64,000 nucleotides of DNA from Herpetosiphon giganteus (GCF_016907925.1 NZ_JAFBCZ010000011.1:102835-166834); one strand, 5' to 3'. Positions 1 to 8,389 are shown, counted from the stretch's first letter. Numbers and translations: made by a program. The notes: generated from the sequence alone by a model not told the origin.

Positions 1-486
1 ATCTATTGTCAGCAAGCAGCAGCAACGGTGACTGGCCATGGCACCGGAGTGCAAGCGGCACAATATCAACGCAAAATCGAGGTTGTGAGCCAAGCAGTGG
101 CACGGTTTGGCGAACATCGTGGCACACTCGAGCCATTGGCCGAGGTTGGCGGCTTTGAAATTGGCATCTTAGCAGGAATTATCGTGGGTGCTGCTCAACG
201 CCGCGTGCCAATTTTACTTGATGGCTTTATTACCACAGCCGCAGCCTTGGTGGCCCAAGCGATAATTCCCCTGACCATTGATTATTGTATTGCGGCCCAT
301 TGTGGCGCTGAGCCAGGCCATCGCATTGTTCTGCAACAGCTTGGCTTGCGGCCCTTGCTGCAACTCGATTTACGGCTTGGCGAAGGCAGCGGCGCTGCTT
401 TGGCAATTCCGTTAGTACAAGCAGCCTGCAACATTCTTGGCGAAATGGCAACCTTCGCCAGCGCCCAAGTTGATACCGCCAGCTAA
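1..486 (+). CDS. cobT: Nicotinate-nucleotide--dimethylbenzimidazole phosphoribosyltransferase (CobT), 3' part
   Basis: The frame is open from the first base, so the gene begins before the window; about 161 C-terminal residues are visible. CobT moves the phosphoribosyl group of nicotinate mononucleotide onto dimethylbenzimidazole to make alpha-ribazole phosphate for the lower loop of cobalamin. The family's C-terminal signature is present: [14 protein letters not shown], then a His-x2-GAEPGH segment holding the Glu expected to be the catalytic base, then [18 protein letters not shown] close to the end. The ending is complete and of normal length. Nothing else of the cobalamin pathway lies inside the window, so partner genes, if clustered, would be to the left. 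An ATG at 28 is internal, not the start. Confidence 0.93.
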   Translation: MYCQQAAATVTGHGTGVQAAQYQRKIEVVSQAVARFGEHRGTLEPLAEVGGFEIGILAGIIVGAAQRRVPILLDGFITTAAALVAQAIIPLTIDYCIAAHCGAEPGHRIVLQQLGLRPLLQLDLRLGEGSGAALAIPLVQAACNILGEMATFASAQVDTAS

Positions 487-493
487 AAAAGCA

Positions 494-522
494 ACGGCCA
501 GCAGGTAGACCCTACTGGCCGT
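494..522. terminator. Hairpin between convergent genes
   Basis: Arms 494-505 and 511-522 pair over 12 positions with one mismatch around a 5-base loop. Read on the minus strand the hairpin is followed by a run of six T (485-490 on plus), so it is a good terminator for the minus-strand membrane gene ending at 541. It may also end cobT, whose stop is at 486, although the plus side has no T run. Confidence 0.75.
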
Positions 523-540
523 GCTTCAACCCAATAGGTT

Positions 541-840
541 CTACCACGAAACCCCATCTTTTTTGGCATCGAAGGTATCCAAATCAAGCTCCATTGGTGG
601 GCGTACCGCAAAATCGGTATATTCTTGTTGCTTGAGTGGAGCCAAAACCGAGGCAATAACCGTAATCACTAAGCCCAGCATAATTGCCAAGAATGCCAAA
701 GCCCCTGCTGGCGAATCATCAGCAAACAACATCATTGGCACAACAATAAACGAGAGCACTGCTAAAACAATGACAAACAGCGTGCCAATAATTGAATAGG
801 TACGCTTGTTGGTCAAATGGTTGTTTGACTCACTGGACAT
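541..840 (-). CDS. Small two-helix membrane protein, function unknown
   Basis: 99 aa. I do not recognise the family. A polar N-terminus (MSSESNNHLTNKR) precedes two hydrophobic stretches, about residues 16-39 (IIGTLFVIVLAVLSFIVVPM) and 46-67 (ALAFLAIMLGLVITVIASVL), then a soluble acidic tail with three Asp and VSW at the end. It is expected in the cytoplasmic membrane with both ends inside. A GGAG stands 10 bases before the ATG. The gene faces cobT convergently and lies downstream of the subtilase on the same strand, but the hairpin at 908-946 separates it from that gene. Length, membrane layout and Shine-Dalgarno support a real gene. Confidence 0.7.
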   Translation of the reverse strand: MSSESNNHLTNKRTYSIIGTLFVIVLAVLSFIVVPMMLFADDSPAGALAFLAIMLGLVITVIASVLAPLKQQEYTDFAVRPPMELDLDTFDAKKDGVSW

Positions 841-907
841 TGATCGCTCACTCCTTAACTGGTTGGTGGTTGCTAGGCTCTATTTTAGCGTAACGACGGG
901 CGCTTGT

Positions 908-946
908 AAAACGCCGCACCCGCCAACATTGCTGTTGACGGGTGCG
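908..946 (-). terminator. Terminator of the subtilase gene
   Basis: Arms 915-928 and 933-946 pair (CGCACCCG... with CGGGTGCG, continuing into CAACA/TGTTG with one mismatch), loop of four. On the minus strand it is followed by GCGTTTTAC. It sits 42 bases after the subtilase stop codon. Confidence 0.8.
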
Positions 947-987
947 ACTGACGTTGTTCGATTGCAGACTAGGGAAGCACGATCAGC

Positions 988-2724
988 TTATTGCAGGCTA
1001 ACATCATCAACAAAGAATGATGTTGTCAATGAGCTATCTGTTGTGGTTTCAAAGCGGATGCGCACCGTTTGACCTGCGTAGGCTGCCAAGCTCAAACTTT
1101 CAGCGACCCAAGCATTTTCGGTGTTGACATTTGAGCGGGTTGCCAAGGTTCCCAACAGAGTTCCGCTGGTGTTGTAAACCCGCACGCGCAGGTAGTCGTA
1201 GGCAGTTGTTGTGCCTTCGTTGCTGGTTTGATACCAGTGGAAGTTCAAGGTTGAACCTGCTGGTACAGTTACGGTTTGATACAGTCCTTCGTTGGCATTG
1301 TTGTAGCCACCCATATACACGCTGTAGCTACCAGTGCGTGGGCGGGTGGTATCGATCAAACCATAGCCACCGCTCGATGCTTGCGTCCAACCAGTTGTGC
1401 CACTTTCGAAACCACCGTTGACGATGCTACCGCCGCCTGGAGGTGGGGTTGCGGTTGGTGGAACGACGGTTGGCGTGGTTGGATTTGGCGTTGGAGTTGG
1501 GGTAGTTCCGCCGTTGTTGACTGCGCGGTAGACGTTGATCCGACCACACGTCCAGCTGCTGCCTGTGCCAGAAATAGTATCTGAGGTCGAGCAGATGCGG
1601 TCGCGAATTTGGCTATTGCTCAATCCTTGTGAGGCCAACAAGCCAGCCAAACCAGCAACGTGTGGAGTTGCCATCGATGTCCCGTTGATCGTATTGTAGC
1701 CACTGTTGATCCAGGTTGAGTAGATGCTCGAACCAGGAGCAGCAACTTCAACCCACGAACCATAGTTCGAGAACGATGAGCGAGCATCGCTTGAGGTGGT
1801 TGAGGCAACCGCGAAACAGTTGGTGTAGGCTGCTGGGTACGAGTTGGTGACGCTTGAGGTATTGCTGTTGCCAGCGGCACATGCCAAGAATACACCCCGG
1901 CCCCAAGCGTAATCAACAGCATTTTGCAATGCGGTCGAACCGCCGCCACCAAGGCTCAAGTTGATAACTTTGGCCCCGTTGTCGGCAGCGTAGGTGATGC
2001 CGTTGGCCACACCGGCCAAGGTTCCGCTACCGCTGTTGTTCAACACGCGCACTGGCATCAACTTACAATTTGGACACGTGCCAGCGCCACCAGTGCTGTT
2101 ATTAGTTTCAGCGGCGCTAGTGCCTGCAACGTGGGTGCCGTGGCCATTGCCGTCGGTTGGGGTTGCATCGTTGTCGATATAGTCGTAGCCAGCCACCATC
2201 TTGGCATCAAGATCAGGGTGGTTGCTTTGAATCCCAGTATCAACAACTGCAATCACGACGCTGCTGCTACCTTGTGTAATATCCCAGCCGGTATATGCTT
2301 GAATGACACCCCATGCCCATTGTGAGCTTAGGCTTGGGTCATTGGGCGTAAAATTCATGGAATAAATAAAGTTTGGTTCGGCATATTCGACATTAGGATT
2401 TTGCTTCAAGCTGGCTAAGACAGCTTCGCGACCAGCGCGGGTATCGTTGCTTTTGAGGGTTGCAACTTCAATAACTTCTGCATCAAGGGCTGCAATCCGA
2501 TCAATTTGGACAGCCCCAATTGATTTGAGGGCCGCTGATCGGTTGGCTTTTTCGGTTGTGGCTTTGAATTTGACCACAAATTGGCCTGCTACTGCCGGTG
2601 CAGCAACATCGACTCGATCAACAGGTTTGCCAGGGTTGCGAGTTTGACCAAATGAAGGGTTGGGCGCACTGAAGATAATAACTAGGCTGCAGATCAACAC
2701 AAATGAAACAAACAGACGCTTCAA
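988..2724 (-). CDS. Secreted subtilisin-like serine protease (S8) with C-terminal beta-sandwich domain
   Basis: 578 aa. Signal peptide about 1-26, then an inhibitor I9-like propeptide about 47-122 (QFVVKFKATT ... VEYAEPNFIYS) that should act as folding chaperone and be cleaved off. The catalytic domain follows, with the full set: Asp162 in VVDTGI, His195 in GHGTHVAGT, oxyanion Asn286 in AAGN and Ser350 in NGTSMATPHVAG. A Pro/Thr linker of about 25 residues near 405-434 leads to a roughly 140-residue domain (NGGFESGTTGWTQ ... FFVDDVSLQ) of the kind seen in carbohydrate-binding and appendage modules. The start codon is TTG, chosen because GAGGAGG lies 5 bases upstream and MKRLFVSFVLICS is a good signal peptide. 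Expected to be an exported degradative enzyme, in keeping with a predatory or saprophytic life. Confidence 0.95.
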   Translation of the reverse strand: MKRLFVSFVLICSLVIIFSAPNPSFGQTRNPGKPVDRVDVAAPAVAGQFVVKFKATTEKANRSAALKSIGAVQIDRIAALDAEVIEVATLKSNDTRAGREAVLASLKQNPNVEYAEPNFIYSMNFTPNDPSLSSQWAWGVIQAYTGWDITQGSSSVVIAVVDTGIQSNHPDLDAKMVAGYDYIDNDATPTDGNGHGTHVAGTSAAETNNSTGGAGTCPNCKLMPVRVLNNSGSGTLAGVANGITYAADNGAKVINLSLGGGGSTALQNAVDYAWGRGVFLACAAGNSNTSSVTNSYPAAYTNCFAVASTTSSDARSSFSNYGSWVEVAAPGSSIYSTWINSGYNTINGTSMATPHVAGLAGLLASQGLSNSQIRDRICSTSDTISGTGSSWTCGRINVYRAVNNGGTTPTPTPNPTTPTVVPPTATPPPGGGSIVNGGFESGTTGWTQASSGGYGLIDTTRPRTGSYSVYMGGYNNANEGLYQTVTVPAGSTLNFHWYQTSNEGTTTAYDYLRVRVYNTSGTLLGTLATRSNVNTENAWVAESLSLAAYAGQTVRIRFETTTDSSLTTSFFVDDVSLQ

Positions 2725-2932
2725 GGGTGCCTCCTCAATATGTGGGTTGCAAATTTACCATGGGCAATCCCAAAACCAAACACTGGCTGGATTACCACAC
2801 GAACACATCATTGTTGCGAAGGAATCGGTGAGGTCGTTGGAAGCTTCCGAAGTCGCATGCCCCTTTCTGTGGATGAAAGATAAGTGGCCAGTCGAACAAC
2901 GTCGGGTACTCAGCTAGATGAGTATGCAGGAT

Positions 2933-2961
2933 ATATTAAATCATTTTAACGAAATTGTCAA
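2933..2961 (-). promoter_or_regulatory. Sigma-70-type promoter of the subtilase gene
   Basis: On the minus strand TTGACA (2961-2956), 17 bases, TAATAT (2938-2933). The predicted start near 2926 leaves a leader of about 200 nt before the TTG start codon at 2724. I see no known riboswitch fold in this leader. Confidence 0.7.
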
Positions 2962-3001
2962 AATTATTAATATTTATTTGGCATAAGTCCTAAAAGTAGG
3001 C

Positions 3002-3039
3002 AAAAAAACAGCCCATGATCTGAAGATCATGAGCTGTTT
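3002..3039 (-). terminator. Terminator of the MIIIF transcript
   Basis: Arms 3006-3020 and 3025-3039 pair 14 of 15 around loop TGAA; on the minus strand the hairpin runs directly into seven T (3008-3002). There is no ordinary minus-strand gene just upstream, so it must end the small transcript started near 3564. Confidence 0.85.
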
Positions 3040-3063
3040 GGTAGTTGCTACGTACTGATTATT

Positions 3064-3081
3064 TTAGAAAATGATGATCAT
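3064..3081 (-). CDS. Mini-ORF encoding MIIIF (copy 1)
   Basis: ATG ATC ATC ATT TTC TAA. GGGGAGG (plus 3088-3094 as CCTCCCC) lies 6 bases before the ATG, an ideal ribosome binding site. Its stop is 25 bases before the terminator stem. The peptide is identical to copy 2 while the codons differ at two Ile positions and in the stop codon, the pattern expected if the peptide is under selection. Five residues is below any normal annotation limit. Confidence 0.5.
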   Translation of the reverse strand: MIIIF

Positions 3082-3308
3082 GGAAATCCTCCCCAGCTAG
3101 TGCATATGGCCTCAACACAACCAATATAGCTGTGAATTCACAATGCCTCGTCACTCCAGCGATGAATCGCAATCATCGGTAGTGTTCCACCCTGTTTTGG
3201 GGCAGAGCAACAGTTGGACTCCGAGACCTGCACACCCTCAAACTTAAAAGATTATCACACTCATACACAAATCCTTCAAAGATGTCCAGTTGCAAAAGCT
3301 CGATTGAT

Positions 3309-3326
3309 CTAGAAGATAATGATCAT
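3309..3326 (-). CDS. Mini-ORF encoding MIIIF (copy 2)
   Basis: ATG ATC ATT ATC TTC TAG, preceded by GGGAGG (plus 3332-3337) with a 5-base spacer. It lies about 240 nt after the predicted transcription start and 245 nt before copy 1. Just upstream another stretch reads MYGIIFL without a ribosome binding site. Peptide identity with copy 1 despite synonymous changes is the main argument for function. Confidence 0.5.
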   Translation of the reverse strand: MIIIF

Positions 3327-3570
3327 GGTAGCCTCCCTCGCAATCTACAGGAAGATGATCCCATACATTGGTCAGCTTCTATGGAGTGTCATGGTGTTAG
3401 GCAATACGCTAGCTGTAGAGTATCTGGATGGCTTGTAAACTTTTGCGCTTGATGCTGAGAACACTCACAAGCAAACCATCAATAATGAACCAGACTGATT
3501 CCTAGGCCGAATAGCGATGATTCATCATAAAATGGCTTCTACAGGCTATCGTAGGTGGGTTGTTAGGCTT

Positions 3571-3599
3571 ATTGTACGCCGAGAACGGTTTCTTGTCAA
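3571..3599 (-). promoter_or_regulatory. Strong sigma-70-type promoter of the MIIIF transcript
   Basis: Minus strand TTGACA (3599-3594), exactly 17 bases, TACAAT (3576-3571): consensus -35 and five of six -10 bases. Predicted start near 3564. Confidence 0.75.
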
Positions 3600-3872
3600 A
3601 ATTTTTAATGGTTCTTTGGTACTAAAGGGGGATAGCTACCCCCCCTCAAAGCAGCAAAAAGGTTTAACCATGGCCTGTAAAGCATGACCTTGGTCCTACA
3701 CCATGGGCTAGCATACAGGTTATTATAGTACTACAGTAGCAAAAATACATTCAGCAAACGCGGCTTTAATCTATACCATTAATTTTTAGCGTCACTGCTC
3801 AAATGATTGACACTCTATAGTCAAAAGCTGCTTATTCTAAGCAAGCTGCTGCAAAAATCTGTCAACGCTATC
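3600..3872. other. Gene-free AT-rich stretch with a GC palindrome
   Basis: No ORF with a ribosome binding site. The one notable element is a near-perfect palindrome at 3627-3645 (GGGGGATAGCTACCCCC), 28 bases upstream of the -35 of the MIIIF promoter on the minus strand; it could be an operator or a weak terminator for the ABC permease gene ending at 3873. CCATGG occurs at 3668 and 3701 with partial dyad symmetry between them. Confidence 0.4.
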
Positions 3873-4718
3873 CTAGCCGTTGCGTTTTAATCGCCCAGTT
3901 CGTTTGGCATAGTCCTCGCCGCGCAAGAATATCCACAAGCCCAAGGGTACAAGCAGTAGCCCACTGCCAAGCAATGGCAACAAATAGTTCCACCAGAGAT
4001 CAATCGGCCCTGCGTTATGCTGCAACGCGCGGCGCATGCCTTCCAACACATAGGTCGCTGGCGAAATCGAAGCCAGCGGTTGCATCCAAGTTGGCAGCAC
4101 GCTAATTGGATAGTAAACGCCGGAAACCAACAAAATGGTGGCTTTCACAATGTTGGTCATCTGCGCTCCACGTTCAGGAAACAGCAACGGCAACACCGCA
4201 GCCACAATTCCTAAGCCAATAAAGCTAATGCTGCCCGTCAGCAAAATCACCGTCGCCCCAAGGAAATTGGCATTATCAAGGCTAATTTGAAAGAATATCG
4301 CCACAAAGGCCAAGATAATTCCGGTGTGAAACAAGCCCCAAAAGACTGCAAAAATCGTCGTGCCTAGCATATGGGTCAGCCGTGAGATCGGTGCCATAAA
4401 GGTATATTCAATCGTGCCTTCCCAGCGCTCCCATTGCACCGATTCAGCAATACAATCGAATACTACCGCCAAATAGTGCCAAACCAAGGTGCCAACAATC
4501 AAATACAAAATCGTGGCATCAATTGTTGCTTGGTCGAATTCTTGGCCAGTAATCGCGCCAACCGCCTTGCCAATAAAGGTAATCGATAAGGCATTGACAA
4601 TTGAATAGATCAACCAAACAACTTCCCAGCCCCAATAGCGTTTAATCAAATTAATGTTGCGCTCAACAAATGCATACGACGCACGAGTTTCACGCCAGAA
4701 TGAACGCCCAAATGCCAT
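3873..4718 (-). CDS. ABC-2 type transporter permease
   Basis: 281 aa from MAFGRSFWRETRASYAF. An N-terminal cytoplasmic stretch is followed by about six hydrophobic segments (for example WLIYSIVNALSITFIGKAVG, IILAFVAIFFQISL, VILLTGSISFIGLGIVAAVL, LLPLLGSGLLLVPLGLWIFL) and the ABC-2 hallmark region IVKATILLVSGVYYPISVLP. It is the membrane half of an exporter for a drug, lipid or polysaccharide-type substrate. No ATP-binding partner is adjacent, so it is an orphan here. The frame stays open 63 codons further upstream, but that stretch translates family C repeat DNA into a false hydrophobic leader; AAGGAG is placed correctly only for the ATG at 4718. Confidence 0.85.
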   Translation of the reverse strand: MAFGRSFWRETRASYAFVERNINLIKRYWGWEVVWLIYSIVNALSITFIGKAVGAITGQEFDQATIDATILYLIVGTLVWHYLAVVFDCIAESVQWERWEGTIEYTFMAPISRLTHMLGTTIFAVFWGLFHTGIILAFVAIFFQISLDNANFLGATVILLTGSISFIGLGIVAAVLPLLFPERGAQMTNIVKATILLVSGVYYPISVLPTWMQPLASISPATYVLEGMRRALQHNAGPIDLWWNYLLPLLGSGLLLVPLGLWIFLRGEDYAKRTGRLKRNG

Positions 4719-4794
4719 AACCAGCTCCTTTGTTGTGCGATAGTGGGTAGTGCAGCATGCATTGTAGCGCGTTCTAGCCCAAGCCAAATCCGCC

Positions 4795-5262
4795 AAAAGG
4801 CAGAAACATAAAATATGAAGGATGAGGGATGAAAAACAAAAGGCAAAAGGCAAAAGGCAGAATAAGAACAAAGAGCATAGAACATAGAACATAGAACATA
4901 AAGTCAACGTGGCTCTAGGCTATGGGCTATCGGAACATGGTGTGGTAGCTCAGGAATTTCGCGAGCCAAAAGCCAATAGCCTAATCAACAATAATCTGTG
5001 CAATCTGTGGCTAAAACTTAACCTTCGTGCGCTTCGTGGATCAATTTAAGAGGAATTATGGCTATGGGCGAGCGGAGCGTTTGATGGTATGACCCAAGTT
5101 CCAAAAGCCAATAGCCAAGAGCCTAGAGCCTATTTCCCTTCGTGGATCAAACCTTCACCTTCGCGCTCTTCGCGTTCTTCGCGGTTTCTCAGCTTCGTGC
5201 GCTTCGTGGATCAAAAAAGCCCACACCCAAGTTGCCTCAGATGTGGGCTGCCAATTCGAAGC
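4795..5262. repeat. Family C phrase-repeat mosaic, copy 1
   Basis: Gene-free. Made of stock phrases that recur in four other gaps of the window: GAACATAGAACATAGAACAT, AAAAGGCAAAAGGCAGAA, GGCTATGGGCTATCGGAAC, AGCCAATAGCCTA, ATCTGTGCAATCTGTGGC and CTTCGTGCGCTTCGTGGATC. No ORF with ribosome binding site, no inverted termini and no target duplication seen. Confidence 0.8.
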
Positions 5263-5270
5263 GAAAGCTT

Positions 5271-6683
5271 TTAGGCGGTTACATTTTTGCCAATTGCCGC
5301 CAGCATATCTTCGATGCTGGTAAATTTGACTCGTGGCCGACCAGTAGCCGCGCCGTTGGCAATCTCAATCTCGTCGAGACGTTGCCAATCGGCAAAGGTC
5401 ACATAATTGGGCTGGCGTACTTGCACCAATTTTTCAATGCTCTCGCGATCGGCGTGGCTTGGGCTGAGCAATTGACCAGCGGCCACATCTTCGAGCATAC
5501 ATTGCACGGTTTCCACCGCATCTGGTTTATTGGTGCCAATCACGCCGCTTGGCCCACGCTTGATCCAGCCAGCGGTATATTCGCCAGCTTTTGGCTGTTG
5601 GCTGGTTGGGTCGATCAGCCGACCTTTTTCGTTAAGGAAGGTGCCCCAGCGCTCGTTAAATGGCACATCAACCAAGGGCGCGCCGCGATAACCAACCGAG
5701 CGAAACACTAGACCGACTGGCAAATCTTCGCTTTCGCCAGTTGGGCGCGAGGCGATACTACCTGCATCGCTGGCGTAAAGTTCGTTTTTAGCCAAGCGCA
5801 AACCAGCCACCCGCCCATCGCTATCGCCCAGCACTTCGGTTGGGCTAACCAAAAAGCGGAAGATCAAGCGTCGTTTTTTGCCTTCTGGCTGGCGTTCAGC
5901 ATAGCCTTGCAGCAATTCAACTTTCTTTTGGGCTGCTTTATCGCCGCCAGCTTCCAAAGCGGCGCGGCTCACATCGTCGAGCGCAACTTCGCTGGGAATT
6001 GCCAGCACATCGGCTTCTTCAAGCTCGCCCAATTCTTTAACTTCGGGCGTAGTGAAGGCAGCTTGGGCAGGGCCACGGCGGCCAAGCAAATAGACTTCTT
6101 TGATATTGCTTTTGCTCAGCGCTTCGAGCGCGTGATCGGCAATATCGGTGCGCGCCAATTCTTCGTGTGAAAGACACAAAATCCGCGCCACATCAATTGC
6201 CACGTTGCCAACCCCAACCACAGCCACCCGCTCTTGCGAAAGATCGAATTGCAAATGGCGATAATCGGGATGGCCGTTATACCAAGCCACAAAGGCTGTC
6301 GCCGGAAAACTGTTGGTCAAATCTTCGCCAGGAATGCCCATATGGCGATCGCTTTGAGCGCCAGTGGCATATAAAATTTGATGATAATGCTCGACCAAAT
6401 CAGCGTGGCTCAGATCCTTGCCATATTCAACATAGCCAAAAAAGCGGAAGCGCGGATTTTTGGCCACGAGATTAAAGGCCTTGGTAACGGTTTTGATCTT
6501 TTGGTGATCGGGGGCAACCCCGCCGCGCACCAAGCCAAACGGCGTTGGCAAGCGATCAAACATATCAACTTCAATCACCAAGTCGCTTTGTTTGAGCAAA
6601 TGATCGGCTGCATAAAACGCCGATGGCCCAGAACCAATGATCGCAACCCGTAATGGCTGCGCTTCAGTTCCCACAGTTGTCAT
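5271..6683 (-). CDS. Ferredoxin--NADP(+) reductase, adrenodoxin-reductase (FprA) type
   Basis: 470 aa. FAD site VAIIGSGPSAFYAADHLL at residues about 13-30 (GxGxxA type); LPTPFGLVRGGVAPDHQKIK, the typical second FAD segment; NADP-binding GVGNVAIDVARIL near 155-170; and RRGPAQAAFTTPEVKELGEL, diagnostic of this family. The C-terminal part has GWIKRGPSGVIGTNKPDAVET. It transfers electrons between NADPH and a ferredoxin in the cytoplasm and may serve the 2Fe-2S ferredoxin at 36841, though that is only an inference. The ATG at 6683 is preferred over the GTG two codons before because AAGGA lies 8 bases upstream of the ATG. Confidence 0.95.
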   Translation of the reverse strand: MTTVGTEAQPLRVAIIGSGPSAFYAADHLLKQSDLVIEVDMFDRLPTPFGLVRGGVAPDHQKIKTVTKAFNLVAKNPRFRFFGYVEYGKDLSHADLVEHYHQILYATGAQSDRHMGIPGEDLTNSFPATAFVAWYNGHPDYRHLQFDLSQERVAVVGVGNVAIDVARILCLSHEELARTDIADHALEALSKSNIKEVYLLGRRGPAQAAFTTPEVKELGELEEADVLAIPSEVALDDVSRAALEAGGDKAAQKKVELLQGYAERQPEGKKRRLIFRFLVSPTEVLGDSDGRVAGLRLAKNELYASDAGSIASRPTGESEDLPVGLVFRSVGYRGAPLVDVPFNERWGTFLNEKGRLIDPTSQQPKAGEYTAGWIKRGPSGVIGTNKPDAVETVQCMLEDVAAGQLLSPSHADRESIEKLVQVRQPNYVTFADWQRLDEIEIANGAATGRPRVKFTSIEDMLAAIGKNVTA

Positions 6684-6703
6684 GATCACAATCCTTTGAG
6701 CGT

Positions 6704-7132
6704 CTAGCCCTCTTCGATAATTTGAGTTTCGAGGGTATCGAGCTTGCCTTCATATTCCCCAAGTTGGGCCTTGACAACATCGCCAATCGAAACAATGCCA
6801 AGCAAAATGTCGCCATCGAGAATTGGCAAATGGCGGAAACGGCGGTTGGTCATGGTTTGGAGCACCGCTTTAAGATCATCACTGGGGCGACCGGTTACTA
6901 CATTGGCCGTCATTACATGCTGCACTTGGCGCTCAACAATTGCTGGATCTTGCGCCACTGCCCGAATAATATCCCGCTCGGAGATAATTCCCGCAATCCG
7001 ATCATCTTCAATCACCACCAACGCGCCAATGTTGTGTTCGGATAAGAGCGCAACTGCTTGGCTCAGCGGTGTATGGGGATTAATCGTATGAATGATTGGA
7101 CTTTTGGTTGCGAGCACATGCTTGATCTTCAT
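6704..7132 (-). CDS. CBS-domain pair protein
   Basis: 142 aa from MKIKHVLATK. Two CBS motifs: about residues 7-60 (IIHTINPHTPLSQAVALL ... IAGIISERDIIRAVA) and 72-130 (VMTANVVTGRPSDDLKAVLQTM ... LLGIVSIGDVVKAQ). Such stand-alone pairs bind adenosine nucleotides or NAD and regulate partners. GGAGGTACGCT just before the ATG fixes the start; an upstream in-frame ATG has no such site. It precedes the ferredoxin reductase on the same strand, 20 bases apart, so the two are probably cotranscribed, possibly coupling the reductase to energy state. Confidence 0.9.
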   Translation of the reverse strand: MKIKHVLATKSPIIHTINPHTPLSQAVALLSEHNIGALVVIEDDRIAGIISERDIIRAVAQDPAIVERQVQHVMTANVVTGRPSDDLKAVLQTMTNRRFRHLPILDGDILLGIVSIGDVVKAQLGEYEGKLDTLETQIIEEG

Positions 7133-7297
7133 AGCGTACCTCCAATCTATCAGCGATGGGGACGATGTAGGGCCACGATGCCATGCTGATAGTATCATAC
7201 TTATGTCTCTTGCGATAGGCAAGATCAGTGCCTACCATGCTTAACTGATAATTAATTTTGGTCACAATCGCTGATTTGAAATTGCATACGAGGTTTT

Positions 7298-7822
7298 ATG
7301 CTCGATCCTGAGGTTTTCTCGACGCAACGTTTGGTTGCCAGCACAATTAGCCTTGAACACATCGATTTAATCGCCGCGATGCACCAAAATCCAACCATCA
7401 TGGCAACCCTTGGTGGCCTGCAAGATCGCCAACGCACCCAGCAAGGCTTAGAAACCCAAGTGCAAGATTGGCAGCAAGCAGGCTATGGTTTATGTGTGTT
7501 TCACGATCGGGCTAGCGGGGCGTTTGTGGGGCGCGGCGGTTTGCGCTTCATCCAATTGGATAATCAGCCAGAGACCGAAATTGCCTATGCCTTGCTGCCA
7601 GAATGGTGGGGCCAAGGCATGGCAACCGAGATTGCGCGTCAAGCGCGGACGGTAGCCTTTGAGCAATTACAACTCGATTCGCTAGTGTTGTTCACCATGA
7701 CAACGAATTTTGCCTCGCAACGAGTAGCCGAAAAATTAGGTATGGTCTATGAACGCAATTTTGAGCGGGCCAACCTGCCGCATGTGCTGTTTCGCCAAAC
7801 CAAGCAGGCATGGGTTAAGTAA
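7298..7822 (+). CDS. GNAT N-acetyltransferase, RimJ/RimL-like
   Basis: 174 aa. N-terminal STQRLVASTISLEHIDLIAAMH; acetyl-CoA loop region EIAYALLPEWWGQGMATEIARQ (about 95-116) with the Q/R-x-x-G-x-G/A type pattern; C-terminal NFASQRVAEKLGMVYERNF, the usual family ending. Likely acetylates a protein N-terminus, an amino sugar or a small molecule; the substrate cannot be read from sequence. GAGG stands 5 bases before the ATG at 7298. It is monocistronic, divergent from the CBS gene. Confidence 0.88.
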   Translation: MLDPEVFSTQRLVASTISLEHIDLIAAMHQNPTIMATLGGLQDRQRTQQGLETQVQDWQQAGYGLCVFHDRASGAFVGRGGLRFIQLDNQPETEIAYALLPEWWGQGMATEIARQARTVAFEQLQLDSLVLFTMTTNFASQRVAEKLGMVYERNFERANLPHVLFRQTKQAWVK

Positions 7823-7892
7823 ACATTCCCCTCCCCCCCCAAGCCCCTCCTTACACGGGTAGGTTTTGAGCGATTGGTCGGCGGTGGAGCCT

Positions 7893-8010
7893 TCCCTCAC
7901 CCCCCAACCCCCTCTCCTACGAAAACGCGGGCGAGGGGGAGCCAAAAAACCGCAGCGTTAAATTAAAGCCCCTCTCCTGTTTTGCACGGGAGAGGGGTTG
8001 GGGTGAGGGA
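7893..8010. repeat. Family A inverted-repeat element, copy 1
   Basis: About 118 bp with termini TCCCTCACCCCCCAACCCC and GGTTGGGGTGAGGGA, the internal module ACGCGGGCGAGGGGGAGCC and AAGCCCCTCTCC. No ORF. A truncated or degenerate half-copy (CCCCTCCCCCCCAAGCCCC) lies at 7827-7857. Similar copies at 47083, 60262 and 63656. MITE-like, no transposase in the window. Confidence 0.75.
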
Positions 8011-8019
8011 ATCCAAAAA

Positions 8020-8385
8020 CTAGCTATCGTCGCGGGAAACCCACCATGCCAACCAAATCAGTAATGGTTGAAACGGCAAGCGCAGCCACAACAAGAATGG
8101 GCGTTGTTTGCCAAACAGCGGTGCGTTTTGCTTGAGCATCTGAATGTTGGCGGGAAAAACCGCCAAATACAAGGCCATCAAACCTAAACCAGCCTTGCGG
8201 CGCACGCCAGGCAACAATAAACCAAGGCCACCTAAAATCTCAAACAGGCCGCTCAGATAGACCAAGCTCCGTGGTCGGGGCAACGAAGGTGGTACAATCT
8301 TGACGAATGGCTTGGGATTGGTAAAGTGTAACACTCCAACGCCCAGCATAAAACTTGCAAGCAACCCACGAACGAGACGTTTCAT
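8020..8385 (-). CDS. DoxX-family membrane protein
   Basis: 121 aa. RGLLASFMLGVGVLHFTNPKPFVKIVPP, then PRSLVYLSGLFEILGGLGLLLPGVRRKAG and MALYLAVFPANIQML: the four-helix DoxX layout with the conserved E in the second helix (FEILGG). Function of the family is loosely tied to thiol/redox and membrane metabolism. The start is 4 bases after the deoC stop, with GGGG from the deoC end as ribosome binding site, so translation is probably coupled to deoC. Confidence 0.85.
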   Translation of the reverse strand: MKRLVRGLLASFMLGVGVLHFTNPKPFVKIVPPSLPRPRSLVYLSGLFEILGGLGLLLPGVRRKAGLGLMALYLAVFPANIQMLKQNAPLFGKQRPFLLWLRLPFQPLLIWLAWWVSRDDS

Positions 8386-8389
8386 TGCA

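Larger units (their letters stand above)
2998..3564 (-). ncRNA. Predicted autonomous 0.57-kb transcript with two five-codon ORFs
   Basis: A perfect-spacing promoter (3571-3599) and a strong terminator (3002-3039) on the same strand bracket about 566 nt without any normal gene. Inside are two mini-ORFs, each with a full Shine-Dalgarno, that encode the same peptide MIIIF with different codons. The two units also share a downstream AATC...GCAACT similarity, suggesting an old duplication. No match to an RNA family I know (not tmRNA, RNase P, SRP or 6S by visible motifs). The transcript could act through the peptides, through ribosome capture on the mini-ORFs, or as a structured RNA. Existence of the transcript is inferred from promoter and terminator only. 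Confidence 0.55.

Noticed and set aside
4719..4907. 63-codon N-terminal extension of the ABC-2 permease
   Set aside because: It translates family C phrases into a false hydrophobic leader, and the true ATG at 4718 has AAGGAG.
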